A stretch of 64,000 bases of DNA from Taxillus chinensis. Taxonomy: Eukaryota > Streptophyta > Magnoliopsida > Santalales > Loranthaceae. The stretch lies in NCBI GenBank assembly GCA_023512835.1, contig CM042089.1, forward strand, positions 13,531,759-13,595,758. The letters are read 5' to 3'. The position numbers were made by a program, and so were the translations under genes. The notes beneath the pieces are model-generated. The model searched no databases, was not told where the DNA came from, and saw nothing but the letters and a program-made list of their open reading frames with translations. Positions 47,153 through 60,880 of the stretch are shown here, in pieces. Numbering within the stretch: the stretch's first letter is position 1; the number at the start of each line of letters is the position of its first letter.

Positions 47153-49484
47153 AGATGTATATGTTTTTTTAATTAACTCCTTTTTTTACTATTACTATAA
47201 CAAATAAATCAATAGACAATAAATCATAATCTCCTAAACAAACAATAAATCATTAAACCTTTATAACCAATATTTTTTTCCAAAATATTAAACACTAAGT
47301 TGCCTTATAAGTAATCAAACACTAAATTATAATCCCCTAAGCAAACAAGAATTTCCAAAATAATCACGTGGATTGGGATGCATGCATATTTACTCCGATT
47401 TGGATTTTCAATAAATTCTACTATGAAGGAGATCAACTCCCATCCGATTGCATCAATATATACCCGATTTTTACAATCACTTTTACACAATACTATGACC
47501 TCTTAATCTCTTGTATACCTAGAGGAAATACTATAGCAACAAATGTATGATGAGCCTGAGCCAGTAAGTGACGTCAGATGGGTGCTGCTGGACATTGCGG
47601 GACCCATATCAGCAACCAAAAAAAAATCAACATTTGTGTCTCTGCAACGTTCCCTCAGAGGAAGGAGTTAAGTTGCATCCAAAATATAATATAATATAAT
47701 ATTAAACAATGCTTCCACCTCCCTTGAGTCCTGACAGTCACGTTTCCCTCCCTTTCTTCAAATGATTGAGGGAGAGGCTATAGGCGTGATTGGAACATTT
47801 GCATGAGACGCGATAGTTTTTGAGAAAGAAAGGGAGGAAAAAAAACCTGAGCATCATTTGAATTATATTGATTTAAAAAGACTTAAAAAGACGGAGAAAT
47901 TTAAAAAAATAAGAAAGAAAGGAATCTATGATTATAATAATATGAGTTTATATGTATACATAAAATTGACTGACAGGTCAAAAGTGATATCTGATTTTTA
48001 TTATTTACAATTAATACTAAGTTCTTGCTCTACCCTTTTATTATTTACAATTAAAAACTTACATTGAGTGAACGTGAGGCAATAGCAATTTAGCAATATA
48101 AACGGACTTGAAGCTCGTCTACTTAAATATATTACATATGACATGTTCAGGTTGGCGCAGTTGATTACGGCGGTCCTTAATCTATTTGACCTCATCATGA
48201 TATTGTTTTGAGAAATAATAGGTATAAGTCTTTTATGTAATTTTCTTCCGTACTGACTTAAATTAGTGAGATCTAATCAAATCATTTACCAACGAAATAT
48301 TAACATGCGAAATATACACGAAAAAACTTTAATATTTTTCTATTATTCGACCAAGAAATCACGGCATCACTTAGTTCTCAAGACCACACTATTAAACGCA
48401 ATGGACGTTCTATGCTTTATTGTATTCTTTAAAACAGTCCAAATAATATACGTTTACTTAACCATCATTTTATATCAAACTTTATGGCCAAGAATAATCA
48501 TTCATTACTTATACGGCTCATCAATATTTTGAAAAAATATGATTCTTTAAAAAAAATAATTTGAAAAATATGGTTCGTTTCCAACCCCTGTGAAATTAAC
48601 TCTGTTGAGCACTTTATCTTTGGTAACAGAGCATGCATATATGCGCCATCCAGAGTACGTAATTAATGGGTAATTATATCTCTAGCAAAAGCAATTAAAC
48701 GGAAAATAAAATAAAATAAACAAAACCTCCAAATTTATGTGAAAGACAAAAACCACGGGCGCAAAATAAAAGACTATCATTATATGTAAAATTTATTACA
48801 CAACAGAGAGAAAAAAAATAATTACCTTGCAGGTTAAAAAAAAAGTAAAAAGAAAAACGACGTCAGAAAAAATAATTATTTAGTTGAAATTAAAAAAAAT
48901 AATTTTTTTATAATTTAATTGAGAGCAAGAAATATTAATCTAATCTTATTTGGTTGTTAGATAACTCGGCTGAGGGGCAATAGTAGAAAATAACAATTAC
49001 CATGTGTTTTTCATATCTTTTGGCTATTTAAGTGGGAGAACATTTCACATCAACAGATACAAATATTCTCCTCATCTGCACCTTTTTTATAGTTACCAAG
49101 CAAGAAAAAAATGTTTTCTCCATGCATTTTCGACACCCTATATGGTTTTCCATATCAACCAAGGAGGTGTTATGTTGGGGAGGAGGCTCCTTTTATAGTA
49201 TTCACTTCTCCCCACTTTCTTTGTCCTTTTTTTACGTGAAACTTCCCACTTCATTTTTTTTCACTAGCTTTTTGCACTAACATGCAATATTCTCTCACTT
49301 AAAGATCTAATTGAGCACAAATCAATCTCTACAGTATTTTTTATCTTGTCATTGTCTATTATTTATGTTCGTTTTGGGCCAGATGAGGATCGACGGTGAT
49401 TTTTGTCATGGCATTTGGTACATTCTCCTTATTGTGAATTTTTTGCATATTCAAGCTTATATCTTGTATCACTTCACGAACAAA
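47153..49484. other. Unassigned AT-rich region
   Basis: No TE ends, RNA genes or recognisable protein motifs are seen. The stretch around 47555-47720 is GC-richer and includes TGACGTCA at 47569-47576, a palindromic ACGT element, but no convincing gene follows. This may be the least TE-rich host sequence in the window. Confidence 0.45.
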
Positions 49485-52400
49485 CACTACAAGAATTATA
49501 TACTTAAGCGGCATTTTCTTGACGGCATTTTATAAAATTGTTGCTAAATATTGATTTTTGCGGTGTTTGTTGGAACATCACGTAAATTAAATATTTAGTG
49601 GCATTTATAAAAGAAATGCCGCAATATGTTTTGAAAATTGCAAGATCCTTATTAACGCCGCACCAAACAATTATTTATCGGCATTGTGTTGAAACGCCGC
49701 CCCTCCAATCGTTTTTTTATTGGCATTATTTTAAAACGCTTCTGGATTAAATCAATAAAAATATTATTACTCTTTCCTTGGGTTACATACTTGCACCGCC
49801 TCGCATAATCCCTAGCTAGCCGTCCTCTCGCTCCTAACACCGGAATAGAAATTCCTATCCATTTCTCCCGCGACATAAACCGTCATCTCCGTTTTCCTCT
49901 CGCCCGTAGCCCGATCTGGCCATCGTCCGATCTGGCCGCCGTCCAATTCATTATTCGTCACATCTCTTCCGTCCGGACAGCGAGAAAAGTCCTTCCCCAT
50001 GGAGCCCGTCACGTAATCTCCAAAGAACGGATCCGAGTCCATTGCGAACCTTAATCGCTCATTCCTTCAAAGGTGAGACCAACGCAATCCTTTTTCCCTA
50101 AGACTTGAAATGAAATTTATGTTGAGGTGAAGTTAGGTTTACGTGAATTATTGTTTGATTTTTAATGTGAATTGGTTTTTAATTCTCTTGTGTTTTATAT
50201 TGATTGGTTGTATTAATTTCTTGCGTATCGGGTATCAAGCATGCGATTGATTGTTTGTTGGGTACTACCGCGTTGATGGGTATTGATTGATTAATGTACA
50301 ATTAAAGATATTTAGTTTACAATTTTTGTAGCTTATGTTATTTTTGATTAAGTGTTTATATGGTTAAAGTGTGTGGAACCAAATGCAAACATACAATTAT
50401 TGTTGTTTATTTCATAATTTTGATTTGCCACTTTTTGTTTGTGTGTTATATATGTGTGTACTAGGTATTACAATGGTCATAATTCATTACATGTTTATAA
50501 AATCTATAGGAAAAACTTTGATTTCATCCCCTTTTTAAAGTTAGTAGTTCTACCAATTTACATGTATATATGTATATGCTTAATGTTTGGATTTAAATGG
50601 AAATGATATATTTTACTTTTTTCACATTTAGATGTTTTTTTAGAACAAAGGTGCTAATTCATTTGATGTTTATAATATCTATAAGAAAACTTTCATTTCA
50701 TATACTTTTTGAAGTTACTAATTGTACAAATTTACATGTATATATGTACATGCTTAATGTTTGGATTTAAATCGAAATTATATATTTTACTTCATCACAC
50801 ATTTAAATGTCTTTTTAGAATAGACAACAAAGTATAGATAAGAGTTGGATGAAAAAGCCTAGATTGAGTGCTTAATATCGACAAGGAGTATATGATTTTT
50901 AATGTTTGCTTCAAAAGATGTGCAAGCTATTGGAATGCTCTCTTGTCCTTGTTTTAAGTACAAATTTGAGGTGTCGAACCATGTGATGGTATATGACTTT
51001 AGTCTAGGTTATGATTATTGGTATTATCATGGTGAATCTTTTCCTCGTATATACCACAAATGAAGATTGGAATGCTTATGGTGAATTTGATAATCATGGT
51101 GGTTTAGATTCTTTGCTACATGAAGTGTTCAAAATGGATGGAGTTACTCCGACAGAGCAAGAAGCAAAGTGCAACAAACTTCTGAACGAAGAGATGAAGA
51201 CCTTCTTTCGGATGACGAGAGATTTGCAACAACCTCTATACAGGCCGATGCAAACTAAGCAAACTGAGATAGTCATTCATTTGAATAATTTGAAATGTTT
51301 ACATAAATGAAGTAATAATTGAATGGATTAGTTGTTGAATTTCCTTAAAAGTTACTTCCTGAGAATGCTTAATCGCCTAAAGATTATTATAAAGGAAAAA
51401 AGATTATCAAAGATTTAGGTATTAGGTATGAAAAAATTCATGTCGCCCAAATAATTGCATGTTATTTTGGGGAAGAGAAGGCTACCGATGAAGTATGCTC
51501 TACTTGTGGTGCATTTAGGTGGATTCAAGATGAGAACGGGGGAAAAAGTAACAAAGGCATTACGATGGTTTCCTTTGAAGCAACAATTACGATATTATTC
51601 TTGTCTTCAAAAACAACCTCTAAATGGTGCGGCATGTTAAAGATCGGACTAATGATGGCATATTAAGGCATCCAAGCAGATTCACCTGCATGGAAAGAAT
51701 TTGATAATCAATTTACCGAGTTTTCTTTGGATCATCGCAATATCGTACTTGATTTATCTATGTGATAGCTTCAATCCTTTAAAAATATGAGCAGAGACCT
51801 CATAGTATTTGGTCTCAGAATTCTTGTTTCATATAATCTCCCTCCCCGGACGTGTATTAAGCGGTCGCCAATGACGTTATCCCTCCTTATTCCTGGCCCA
51901 AACACTTTTACAACACATATAGATGTATTTCTACAACCTTTTAGTGAAGGAGTCGAAGGAATTACGAGACATTGATATAAAAACCTACGACGCTTCTAAT
52001 AACCAATTACTTCAATTGCATGCCGCATCGATGTGGACAATTAATGATTTCCCATATACAGTGATTTGTCAAGCTAGAATACTAAATGTGTATTTGCATG
52101 TCCTTTTTATAATCATGGCACAAAATATATGAGAGTTCCAAATGGGGGGAAGTATTGCTACACGGGCCATAGACGGTTTTGGATCTTAATCATGTGTTTC
52201 AGGAGATAAAATATCATTTGACGCAAATAGAGCAATATGAGTTAGCCCCCAAGATGTTATCGGGGGATGATGTGCAACTAAACCGAGGATACTCCTACCT
52301 ATCCATGGAAAAAAAGAAGTATTTTTTTCAACCTACCTTATTGGAGGCATCATACATTTCATCATCAAATTGACTTCATGCATACAGTAGCATAATGTTG

Positions 52401-54089
52401 TCAATAATATAATAGGTAATGATATTGAATATTGAAAACACAAAGGATAACTTGAAGGCACGCTTAGACCTTTAAGTAATGAGCATACGGAGTGAACTTC
52501 ATCCTATTCGGCCATGGAGAATAGATTTTATATTCTCACCGCTTGCTTTACAATGAGTAACAACTAGAAAAGAGATGTTAACAAGTATTAAAACATATGA
52601 AAGTGCCATGGATATGCCTCAAATATCTCCCGTGGTGTGAAATTAAAGCAACGAAAAAGTTATTGGTTTGAAAAGTCACGATACACACGTTTTGATGGAA
52701 TAGCTTACTTCCAATAAGATTCGGAGGTTCTTTACCAAATCACGTTGTAGCCCCATTGATTGAATTGCGGTGCCTACTTTAGGGTGTATGTTCAAAGGTT
52801 CTAGTGATAAAAGAACTTGAGCAATTGAAATCCAAATTGCCGAACTTTGTGCAAACTAGAGCAAATATTTTGTCACGCCCGGCTTTTTGGCCGCAGGAAA
52901 TCGGGTAATGAATTCCCATGCTCGCACCCGGCGGACAAGGGGTCGGTGTGAGAAAGGACCTTAGCACGGTGCCGTCCCTAAACCATATCACACAAATACG
53001 TAAATCTCATTTCAAATCACAATACAAACACACATACATATATATTTTTCTCCACGGGGTTACATCATAGTTTTTCTAATCCAACAAAATAAACACACAC
53101 ACACAAGTCCTCCACCTCTCGTAAACCTTCTAGCTCCGTAAGCACCCGAAACAAACAAAAACAAACACAACTGAGGGATAAGCAACCACAAGCACACAGG
53201 ATCCATCACTCTACACCCTCCACTCAATACATGCTCAAAGCATAACCATACATACAATAAACGTTAGACGCAGCCTAGCAAACTAAAATCAAGGAACAGA
53301 TTCCTTGTTTTTAACCTCTAACTCTCAAGACATGCTCTCCCAACGCATCGGTGCCAAGACTGAGAGGACTTTGATATCATAACACCTTCGAGGACAAACA
53401 GACTCGACAACACATAACATCTCGTGGGGTCTCTACCACCGGTCATCGAAGCCTCACAACATCTCATCAATATAATATTATACCAGGACATCCTCTCCTC
53501 ATTAGGACTCGATATGTTTTCCCACAATCCAAAATAGAATTAGCAACAAATCACATCACAGGATAGCCTATCCTATCCACACAAGGAACCATCATATTCC
53601 CCACAACCCTAAACAAAGATCCACATCACCTGAGGTACAACCTCCATGATCCTTCACAAGATCATATCAACTTGACAAGCTCATCGTGCCTTAACCTCAC
53701 CCAATAAGGTACATCACAAACCAGTGGGGGCCTTAGCCACCTATCATATCCACGTAAGGGTACATCTCGCACCGAGCTTAACTCCTCCAAACTTAACCAC
53801 CGAATATGCCACCAAGCATAATTGACATCTCACATGGACTTAAGAGTCCCACATGTCACATAGATCTCACACAATGTATACAAGCGAGCGTAACATATCA
53901 TAACAGACCCAAAGGTCCCACACAAGACACGTAAGTATACGAGCTAACCATAACCATAACCGTCAACATACCATGTAGGCTCTCACAAGTTTTCGACCAC
54001 CCGCACCACCCCTTCGACACTTTAGCTATCATAACCCAAACCATAGGATCAAACCGGCCACAATAAGCTTCATCACATAGCCTCACTAG

Positions 54090-54545
54090 GCTTAGTCTTA
54101 CCTCTCATACACAGTATTTCCTCTCAGAATAGTATGGCCTCTCGTGCATCGTATTGTCTCTTAAGCATCGTATCGTCTCCTAAGCACAATATTGCCTCTA
54201 GGCATACTATTGCCTCTAAGGCACATAATTGCCTTTGGGCACAATATTCTATTATATCTCGTATATTACTATAGGATTCTCAAGTACATTACCTCTCGCA
54301 GGCATAAGATGGCCTCTCCGGCGCACGCCTCGGGCACGCATTGCCTCTCGGTACGTATTTTATTACCTCTAAGGTACATTACCTCTCGTACAGATACTAC
54401 GTGCCCCGCCTTACATATAGGTACACATTGCCTCAGCCCCGCCTTTACCTCTCAAGTACAATATTACCTCTCGTGCATAATCTTGTATTTCCTCTCAAGT
54501 ACGAGCCTCTTAGGCTCTAAACACCTCTCACTTCCTGTGCCCTCA
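54090..54545. repeat. Degenerate short repeats in the family E LTR
   Basis: Units of the type ATTGCCTCTAGGCAC/ATTACCTCTCGGGCA (12-18 bp) are repeated some 20 times. The shorter counterpart is 14750-14890 in the other family E LTR. Confidence 0.85.
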
Positions 54546-56146
54546 ATAAGAGCCTTCTAAGCTTAACAAGGTAACCTCACATGCCCACATTACCACTTGA
54601 GTTCACAACTCTATCCTCATGTCTTGACCAAGAGAGAGAATTTTCGTAGAAGCCTACTTTCTTGAAATAAAAAGTCCCTAAGCATTGGCTCCTCACACCA
54701 TAATTGAGATAATCGTATTTTTGGAGATTTTTCCAGAGGTCTAACCCTACTTTCCAAAAATCACCACTACGAAAAACCGCATATTTTCGGGATTTTACAC
54801 TAAATCTCATTTTTCACTTTTTCAAGGAGTAAAAATTTGATTTTCTAGTATTTTCTTTGAATCCAAATGGGGGTATTTCATATTTATATTGTAACCTAAG
54901 TATAATACTTAAGTGTGGAGAGACTTAATGGTTACAATGTAAATGGGTCCAGCACCCCGCAACATACACTAGCAACCGCACCGTCTAATCAAGCCAAACC
55001 AGGGCCGCCCCGAGTTTGGGGGGGGCCTCAAGCTTAAATTTTAAACGAGGCCCCACTAAAATAATATATCTATGAAAAAATTATGGAAAAACACAAAAAA
55101 AAATTCAAAAAGAACCAAAGAATATCTTCTTATAATACGAATTAACCCGAATTTTATTAAGGGTCCAAACCTTTATCACCACAATCAATGATCAAATGGA
55201 GTTTTCATTAAACTTACCCCTAAACATCTAAAAAGAAATTTAAAACTTACCATTAGATTGAAAGTTAAGACTAACAATAAGCTAAGAATAGATTATGCCA
55301 ATGTTAAATTTCCTAGATTAGTAAGTGGGCGAGGTCAGAACTACTAAGTCTCAAAGTTAAAACAAAACAAAGTGATTTTAGAAATTTAGGAATGAAAAAT
55401 GAAATATAAAACTAAATCTATAAATAATATAAATGTTATGAAATGTCAAATCAAAAAATACCTATGTAACAAGCAAACATAATTTTCTATCAATTTCTCA
55501 TATCGGCATTATAGTCATCTTCTTCTCGCATTAAAAAAGAAAAATATATATTATATCATGAAAATCATAAAAAAATTACAAACAAACAAATATTCTCATT
55601 TTTGTTTTATATTATTACCGACAAAAAATATCATAAAAATCTTGCTCTCTTGCATCTCGCATTTGCATTTGCAAATTATCAATTAATGTTTCATAGTCAA
55701 ATATGTTAAAAGGCCCATATGATATATTGTCCTCTTCATTAACTTCATTCTTATCATTTATTGTAATATTAACCGAGTCACCCATATCTTGATTTTCATC
55801 CACATTTCCGTATCATTACCCTCTCGTCATGCCCCCAAATTCTAGGAACCCTGACTAGGAACATGACTTCCCCTTGCCCGCACCGCAAAGGTCAGTGGCT
55901 TGGTGACTAAGACCAATGGAGACTACACCGCTGGTGTCGTCTCAAATATGCAACCCCGTACACTCATATATCACAGGGTAATCCCGTACTTTTCCATATA
56001 TCATCATGCATACAATGAGTCAAACAAATATACAGACATCACATCACAAACAAGTATGCAAATAATCGTCCACGGTACCCAAGTCCTGGATACAACACAT
56101 AATATAATACGAATATAGTGCTCATACATCGTAGTAGGGCACGTCC

Positions 56147-56520
56147 CTAAAAGACTTCAGATTTGGGTAGTTTTCAGAGATAGCCATTCTATGAAAATGT
56201 AACTATCCGGGACGGCAGTAGTCATCGATGTGAGCATTTTGATCGCACTGACCCGATTCCAGTCTGGGCCCCATTTGACCCGATTGTTGACATTTCGGGT
56301 TTATTGGTTAACTTTGTGTTGGGCGGTCGTGGTGGGTGTGATATTAATTAATGGTGTCAGGCTTGTCATTTCGAGCTTTGACCGTAATTTGACTCAATTT
56401 GGAGTTCGAACCTTGGAAGTCAATTATCGACTAGGTCGGTTATTGGTCAACGATCGCGTAAATATAAATAACAGGGAAAAAAGATTTAAGCTTTCAAGTT
56501 ACGCTATCACATTTGTGCTT

Positions 56521-56563
<43 letters not shown>

Positions 56564-57991
56564 CTGGAGCTTGGTGCCTTGCGATTTGGTTTGTGGAGCT
56601 CAAAGAATCACTCCAAGTAGTGTCCTTAAACTCCTTATTTCGATTCTCGTTTTGGATCCGCACGAATTTATCATGATTTATGAAATTAAGCATTTAACCC
56701 TAGGTTGTGGGGAAATCTAATTTAGGGTTAGATCTAATGGTTTAAGATAAGATCCGTGGTTAAGAACTGTTTATATCGCTTTAATACGTGTTTCATGATC
56801 TGCAGGGCGTTTAATTGCATATCCATGAGGGTTGAGAAGTCAACCATGGAAATCTGGATTTAGATCTAGATTTCCCGAGATTTGAAATTTAAGGCGTTGT
56901 TTTGTTGTTATTTGTGCGATTTAGAGGCGTCCGGACGTATTTTGAGGTAGATATCGTAGTCTGTTGCGTCGAATGCGTGTTTGTGCTGCGTCTGGGGGTT
57001 TCTGGCTGATTCCGGACAAAGAAAGGGCAAAACGATGATTAACAGCACTGGCGAATTATCGGGGCGAAATAACGAAGATCCGAAGTTCTGGGTCGAAGGC
57101 TTGAAGGTTCGTAGTTCGTAGACCCGTAGTTCGTAGCTCGAAGGTTCGTAGTTCGTAGGGTTATAGTTCGTAGACCCGTAGTTCGTAGCTCGAAGGTTCG
57201 TAGTTCGTAGTTCGTAGATTCGTAGACCCGTAGTCCGAAGGTCGAAGATCGAAGACCCGCTTCGAGTCTTCAAGGCGCGTTATGTGGTTGACGTGGCAGG
57301 CATATGCGCTGATGGAAGGCCTGTGTGGCGAATGTGGCCGGGCATATTGCGCTGTGGACAGGCAAGGCCTCGGTGGAGCCGTTGAGCTCGTGGAGCTAGG
57401 GCTGAGTGCCCTGAGCTGGGATCCCGTGGAGGATCGTGGACAAGCCGTCTGTGTGGGCAAGCAGGTCCCGATGTTTGTTTGCAGTCGAGTCCCGATGATT
57501 GTGCACACTACACAGTGCACGAGTACACAGAGCATGTAGCATAGACTTTTATGTTTGCATGATGTGGAGTATTGGGGTCACCTACTGAGCTTGTCGCTCA
57601 CTCCTACTTGTTATTTCCCCTTTTCAAGTGTGACCCGAGACTAGTGGAGGACTTTCTTCCAGGAGGACGTGCCAACTACTCTGATGTATGAGCACTATAT
57701 TCTGTATTGTATTATGTGTTATATCTTGGACATGGGTCCGTGGACAGTTGTATTTGCATACTGTTTGTGATGTGATGTCCGTATGACTGTTTGACCCATT
57801 GTATGCATGATGATATATAGGAAAGAGTACGGATTACCCTTGATGTATGATTGTACAAGGTTGCATATTTGAGACAGCACCCGCGGTGTAGTCTCCATTG
57901 GTTCTAGTCACCAACCCCTTGACCTTTCGGGCGTGGGCAAAGGGAAGTCATGTTCCTAGTTCCGGGTTCTCTGGAATTTGGGGGCGTGACA
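56147..57991 (+). mobile_element. Family B solo LTR (plus) nested in its own family
   Basis: It ends GGGGGCGTGACA at 57991 and starts at 56147 (CTAAAAGACT for TGTAAAGACT), with the duplication CGTCC at 56142-56146 and 57992-57996. U3 holds ATATAAAT (about 56463), then a (GA)n run at 56521-56562. An array of TTCGTAGTTCGTAG/CTCGAAGG units occupies 57080-57260. CCTACTGAGCTTGTCGCTCA at 57581-57600 is the family B form of the shared motif. It lies opposite to, and complementary with, the host LTR. Confidence 0.92.
57080..57260. repeat. TTCGTAG/TCGAAGG short tandem array
   Basis: Interleaved 7-8 bp words (GTAGTTCGTAG, CTCGAAGGTTCG) are repeated over about 180 bp in LTR B. Related words occur in LTR E (14146-14240) and, reversed, at 58960-59070. 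Confidence 0.88.
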
Positions 57992-60379
57992 CGTCCTCCA
58001 CTAGTCTCGGGTCACACCTGAAAAGGAGAAATAACAAGTAGGAGTGAGCGACAAGCTCAGTAGGTGACCTCAATACTCCACATCATGCAAACATACAAGT
58101 CTATGCTACATGCTCTATGTACTCGTGCACTGTGTAGTGTGCACAATCATCAGGACTCAGCCTGCAAACAAACATCGGACCCAACCTGCCCACACATGAC
58201 GGCTGTCCACGATCCTCCACAGATCCTACCAGGGACACTCCAGCCTAGCTCCACGAGCTCAACGGCTCCACGGAGGCCTTAGCGTCCCACAAGACAATAT
58301 GCCCGGCCGGCGCCACACACGCTCGCCATCGGCGCATATGCTGTCACGTCAACTATATAGCACCATCGGTGCATCACGATAAGAACCCAACAAGTCATGG
58401 AACCCAAGTCCCAAATCCACAACCAACATACCAACATTAATATGGTCTTAAGATGTACAACAATCCCTTTAAAACTGTAGCCAGTCTTTACAAGTCGATC
58501 CTCATTCCTTGACTAAGGAAGGAGATACCCATAGGAGTTGTTTCCTTGAAATAAAAAGTCCCAAAGATTGGGTCTCCATATCATAAATAAGATAATCTGA
58601 TTTTTTGGGGATTTTTCCGAGATGTTTAACCCCACTTTTCAAAAATTCACCTCTTCGAAAAACTTGGATTTTTTCTAGATTTTACACTAAATCCCAATTT
58701 TCACATTTTGAAAGAGTGGGAATTAATTTTTCTAGTATTTTTCTTTGAATCCAAATGGGGGTATTTCGTTATTTACATTATAACTTAATACTTAAATATG
58801 TAGATGGGTATGTGTAACAATGTAAATAGTCCAATCCAAGATATCCAGTTGTCCAGCTACACTCGTTGGAGCTGCGACTCGTAGCACCTGAACCGCAGCC
58901 CGCCTCGGAGACTCGTAGGCTGCGTAGCGCGCGCCTCGAAGACTCGAAGCGGGTCTTCGACCTTCGGACTACGAACTTCAACCTTTGGACTATGAACCGA
59001 CCTTCGGACTACGGGTCTACGAATCTACGTACTACGAACTACGAACCTTCGAGCCTTCGACCCTAACTTCGGATCTTCATTATTTCGACCCGTTATTCGC
59101 CTGGGTACTTGTTCATTGTCGTTTTTGCCTGTTCTTCGTCTGGGAATCAATCCACTAACCCCCAGACGCGCACAAACACATATTCTACGCAACGGACTAT
59201 GATATCTACCTCAAAATGCGTCCAGAACGCCTCTAAATCGCATAGATAACAATAAAAACACGCACTAAATTTTAGATTTCTAGAAATCTAGATCTAAATC
59301 CAGATTTCCATGGTTGACTTCTCAACCCTCATGGAATATGCAATTAAACAGCCCCAAATCACAGAAACACATATTAAAACTGATATAAAACAGTTCTTAA
59401 CCACAAATCTTATGCTAAACCATTAGATCTAACCCAAAATTAGATTTCCCCCAAAACTTAAGGGTCATGCTTAATTTCATAAATCATGATAAATTCGTGC
59501 AGATCCAAAACAGAATCAAAATAAGGAGTTTAAGGACACCTACTTGGAGTGATTCTTTGAACTCCACGAACCCAAATCGCCCCCAAATCGCCAAGGCACC
59601 AAGCTCCGAGCTCTCTCTATCTCTCTCTCTCTCTCTCTCTCAAACGCACAAACGCACAAACGTGATAGCGTAAAGTGAAAGCTTCTTTTTTTTCCTGCTA
59701 TTTATATTTCTGCCACTCATTGACCAATAACTGACCTAGTCAATAATTGACCTCCAAGGTTCCGAACTCCAAATTGAGTCAAATTACAGTCAAAACGCTC
59801 GAAATGACAAGCACAACACCATTCAATTAATATCACACCCACATGACTGTCCACACGCAAAGTCAACCAATAAACCTCGAAAAGTCAACAATCGGGTCAA
59901 ATGGGGCTCCGACTCGGAATCAGGCCTAGGTACAGTCAAAATGCTACATCGACGACTACACTACCGTCCAGATAGTTACATTCTCATAGAATGGCTATCT
60001 CTCAAAATTACCCAAAGACGAGTCTTTACACCCTTATCTGCATTTTCGTTCAAATTTTCTTCAACATTGTTTTCCACACTTTCTTCCATATTATCCTCCA
60101 CATTTTCTTCTTCACTTGTTTCTCTTTGTGGCTTAATTAAAAATTTCTCGAAAGCATCTTCTTACGATTTCAGAAAGATTTCTTTTTTTTGCTTTTCTAT
60201 CCTCTTTTGATATCCTGACTGATATTTTCTTTTAGGAGGCATGACTCACTTTATCAATCCTAAAATAAAAATAAGTAAATAATTCAAGCTTTAATATTTT
60301 TCTATCAAAAATTCAATAAAATCAAACCTATATCAATGGAAAATAATTAAATTCATCGACCATCACACAAAAATTATGT

Positions 60380-60880
60380 AAGGGCGTAACACATAATGCA
60401 GATACAGGAGAGGACAGAGCGGTGTTGCGTACCTTACCAACCACCAACGGCGATCGGCAAATCTAGGGCTTGAGGGATGAGGCGTAATGGCGGATCTAGG
60501 GGTAGGGGGCCGGCGGGCAGGGGGGACCGGAGCGGGACCGGGGATAAGCAGAGGGCGGACAATGGACGGCGGAAACAGACAGACCGTGGAGGAGCCGAGG
60601 CACCGGCACGGAGGGGGCCCTACCGTCCAACGTCTAAGCAACGAGTATGAGACAAGCAACACTTCGGGCGGCCGTGGGGCCGGGGAGACCGGCGATGGCG
60701 AGGGTGGAGTGGAGACCACCCGTCATCGCGGCAACCGATATGGTGGAGTGGAGCCGGCGAATCGGTGATGGCGGCGCGGTCCGAAGGCGTCTTGCATGAG
60801 ACGTTGCACGGGGTGACAGGGGTGTGAGGGGCGAGAGAGGTGTTGTGAGGGGCGGCGTGATTGCGCGAGACGTGAGATTG
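60380..60880 (-). promoter_or_regulatory. GC-rich 5' region of the hAT element
   Basis: A GC-rich block between the hAT right end and the transposase ATG on the minus strand, sharply richer than its surroundings. Open frames on both strands here reflect composition. It probably held the promoter and leader, but no TATA box stands out. Confidence 0.4.

Larger units (their letters stand above)
55825..60030 (-). mobile_element. Family B solo LTR (minus) in the hAT transposase gene
   Basis: The left end CGTCATGCCCCCAAATTCT is a changed form of TGTCACGCCCCC. The right end AGTCTTTACA at 60030 is the complement of the LTR start TGTAAAGACT. The flanks are CCCTC or CCTCT on the left and CCCTT on the right, a 4-of-5 match at best. 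The LTR itself is 55825-56146 plus 57997-60030, separated by another member of the same family. It carries a (CT)n run (59603-59640) and an arrayed CTACGAACTACGAAC block (about 59000-59060). Confidence 0.85.
55615..60242 (-). pseudogene. hAT transposase N-terminus (ZMYM1/TTF-type), split
   Basis: The minus-strand ATG at 60242 opens MPPKRKYQSGYQKRIEKQ, the usual basic start of plant zinc-finger MYM-type-1-like hAT transposases. After TCG there is a TAA, then AFEKFLIKPQ and a Glu/Asn-rich stretch to 60031. A family B LTR intervenes. The frame resumes at 55803 with DENQDMGDSV and reaches EEDNISYGPFNIFDYET, the conserved block just before the TTF zinc finger, and stops at 55615. No zinc finger, DDE residues or dimerisation domain follow. 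Confidence 0.75.

Noticed and set aside
57161..57535. Open frames in the TTCGTAG repeat area of LTR B
   Set aside because: The peptide repeats (YELRTTNLR-like) are produced by the short tandem DNA repeats.
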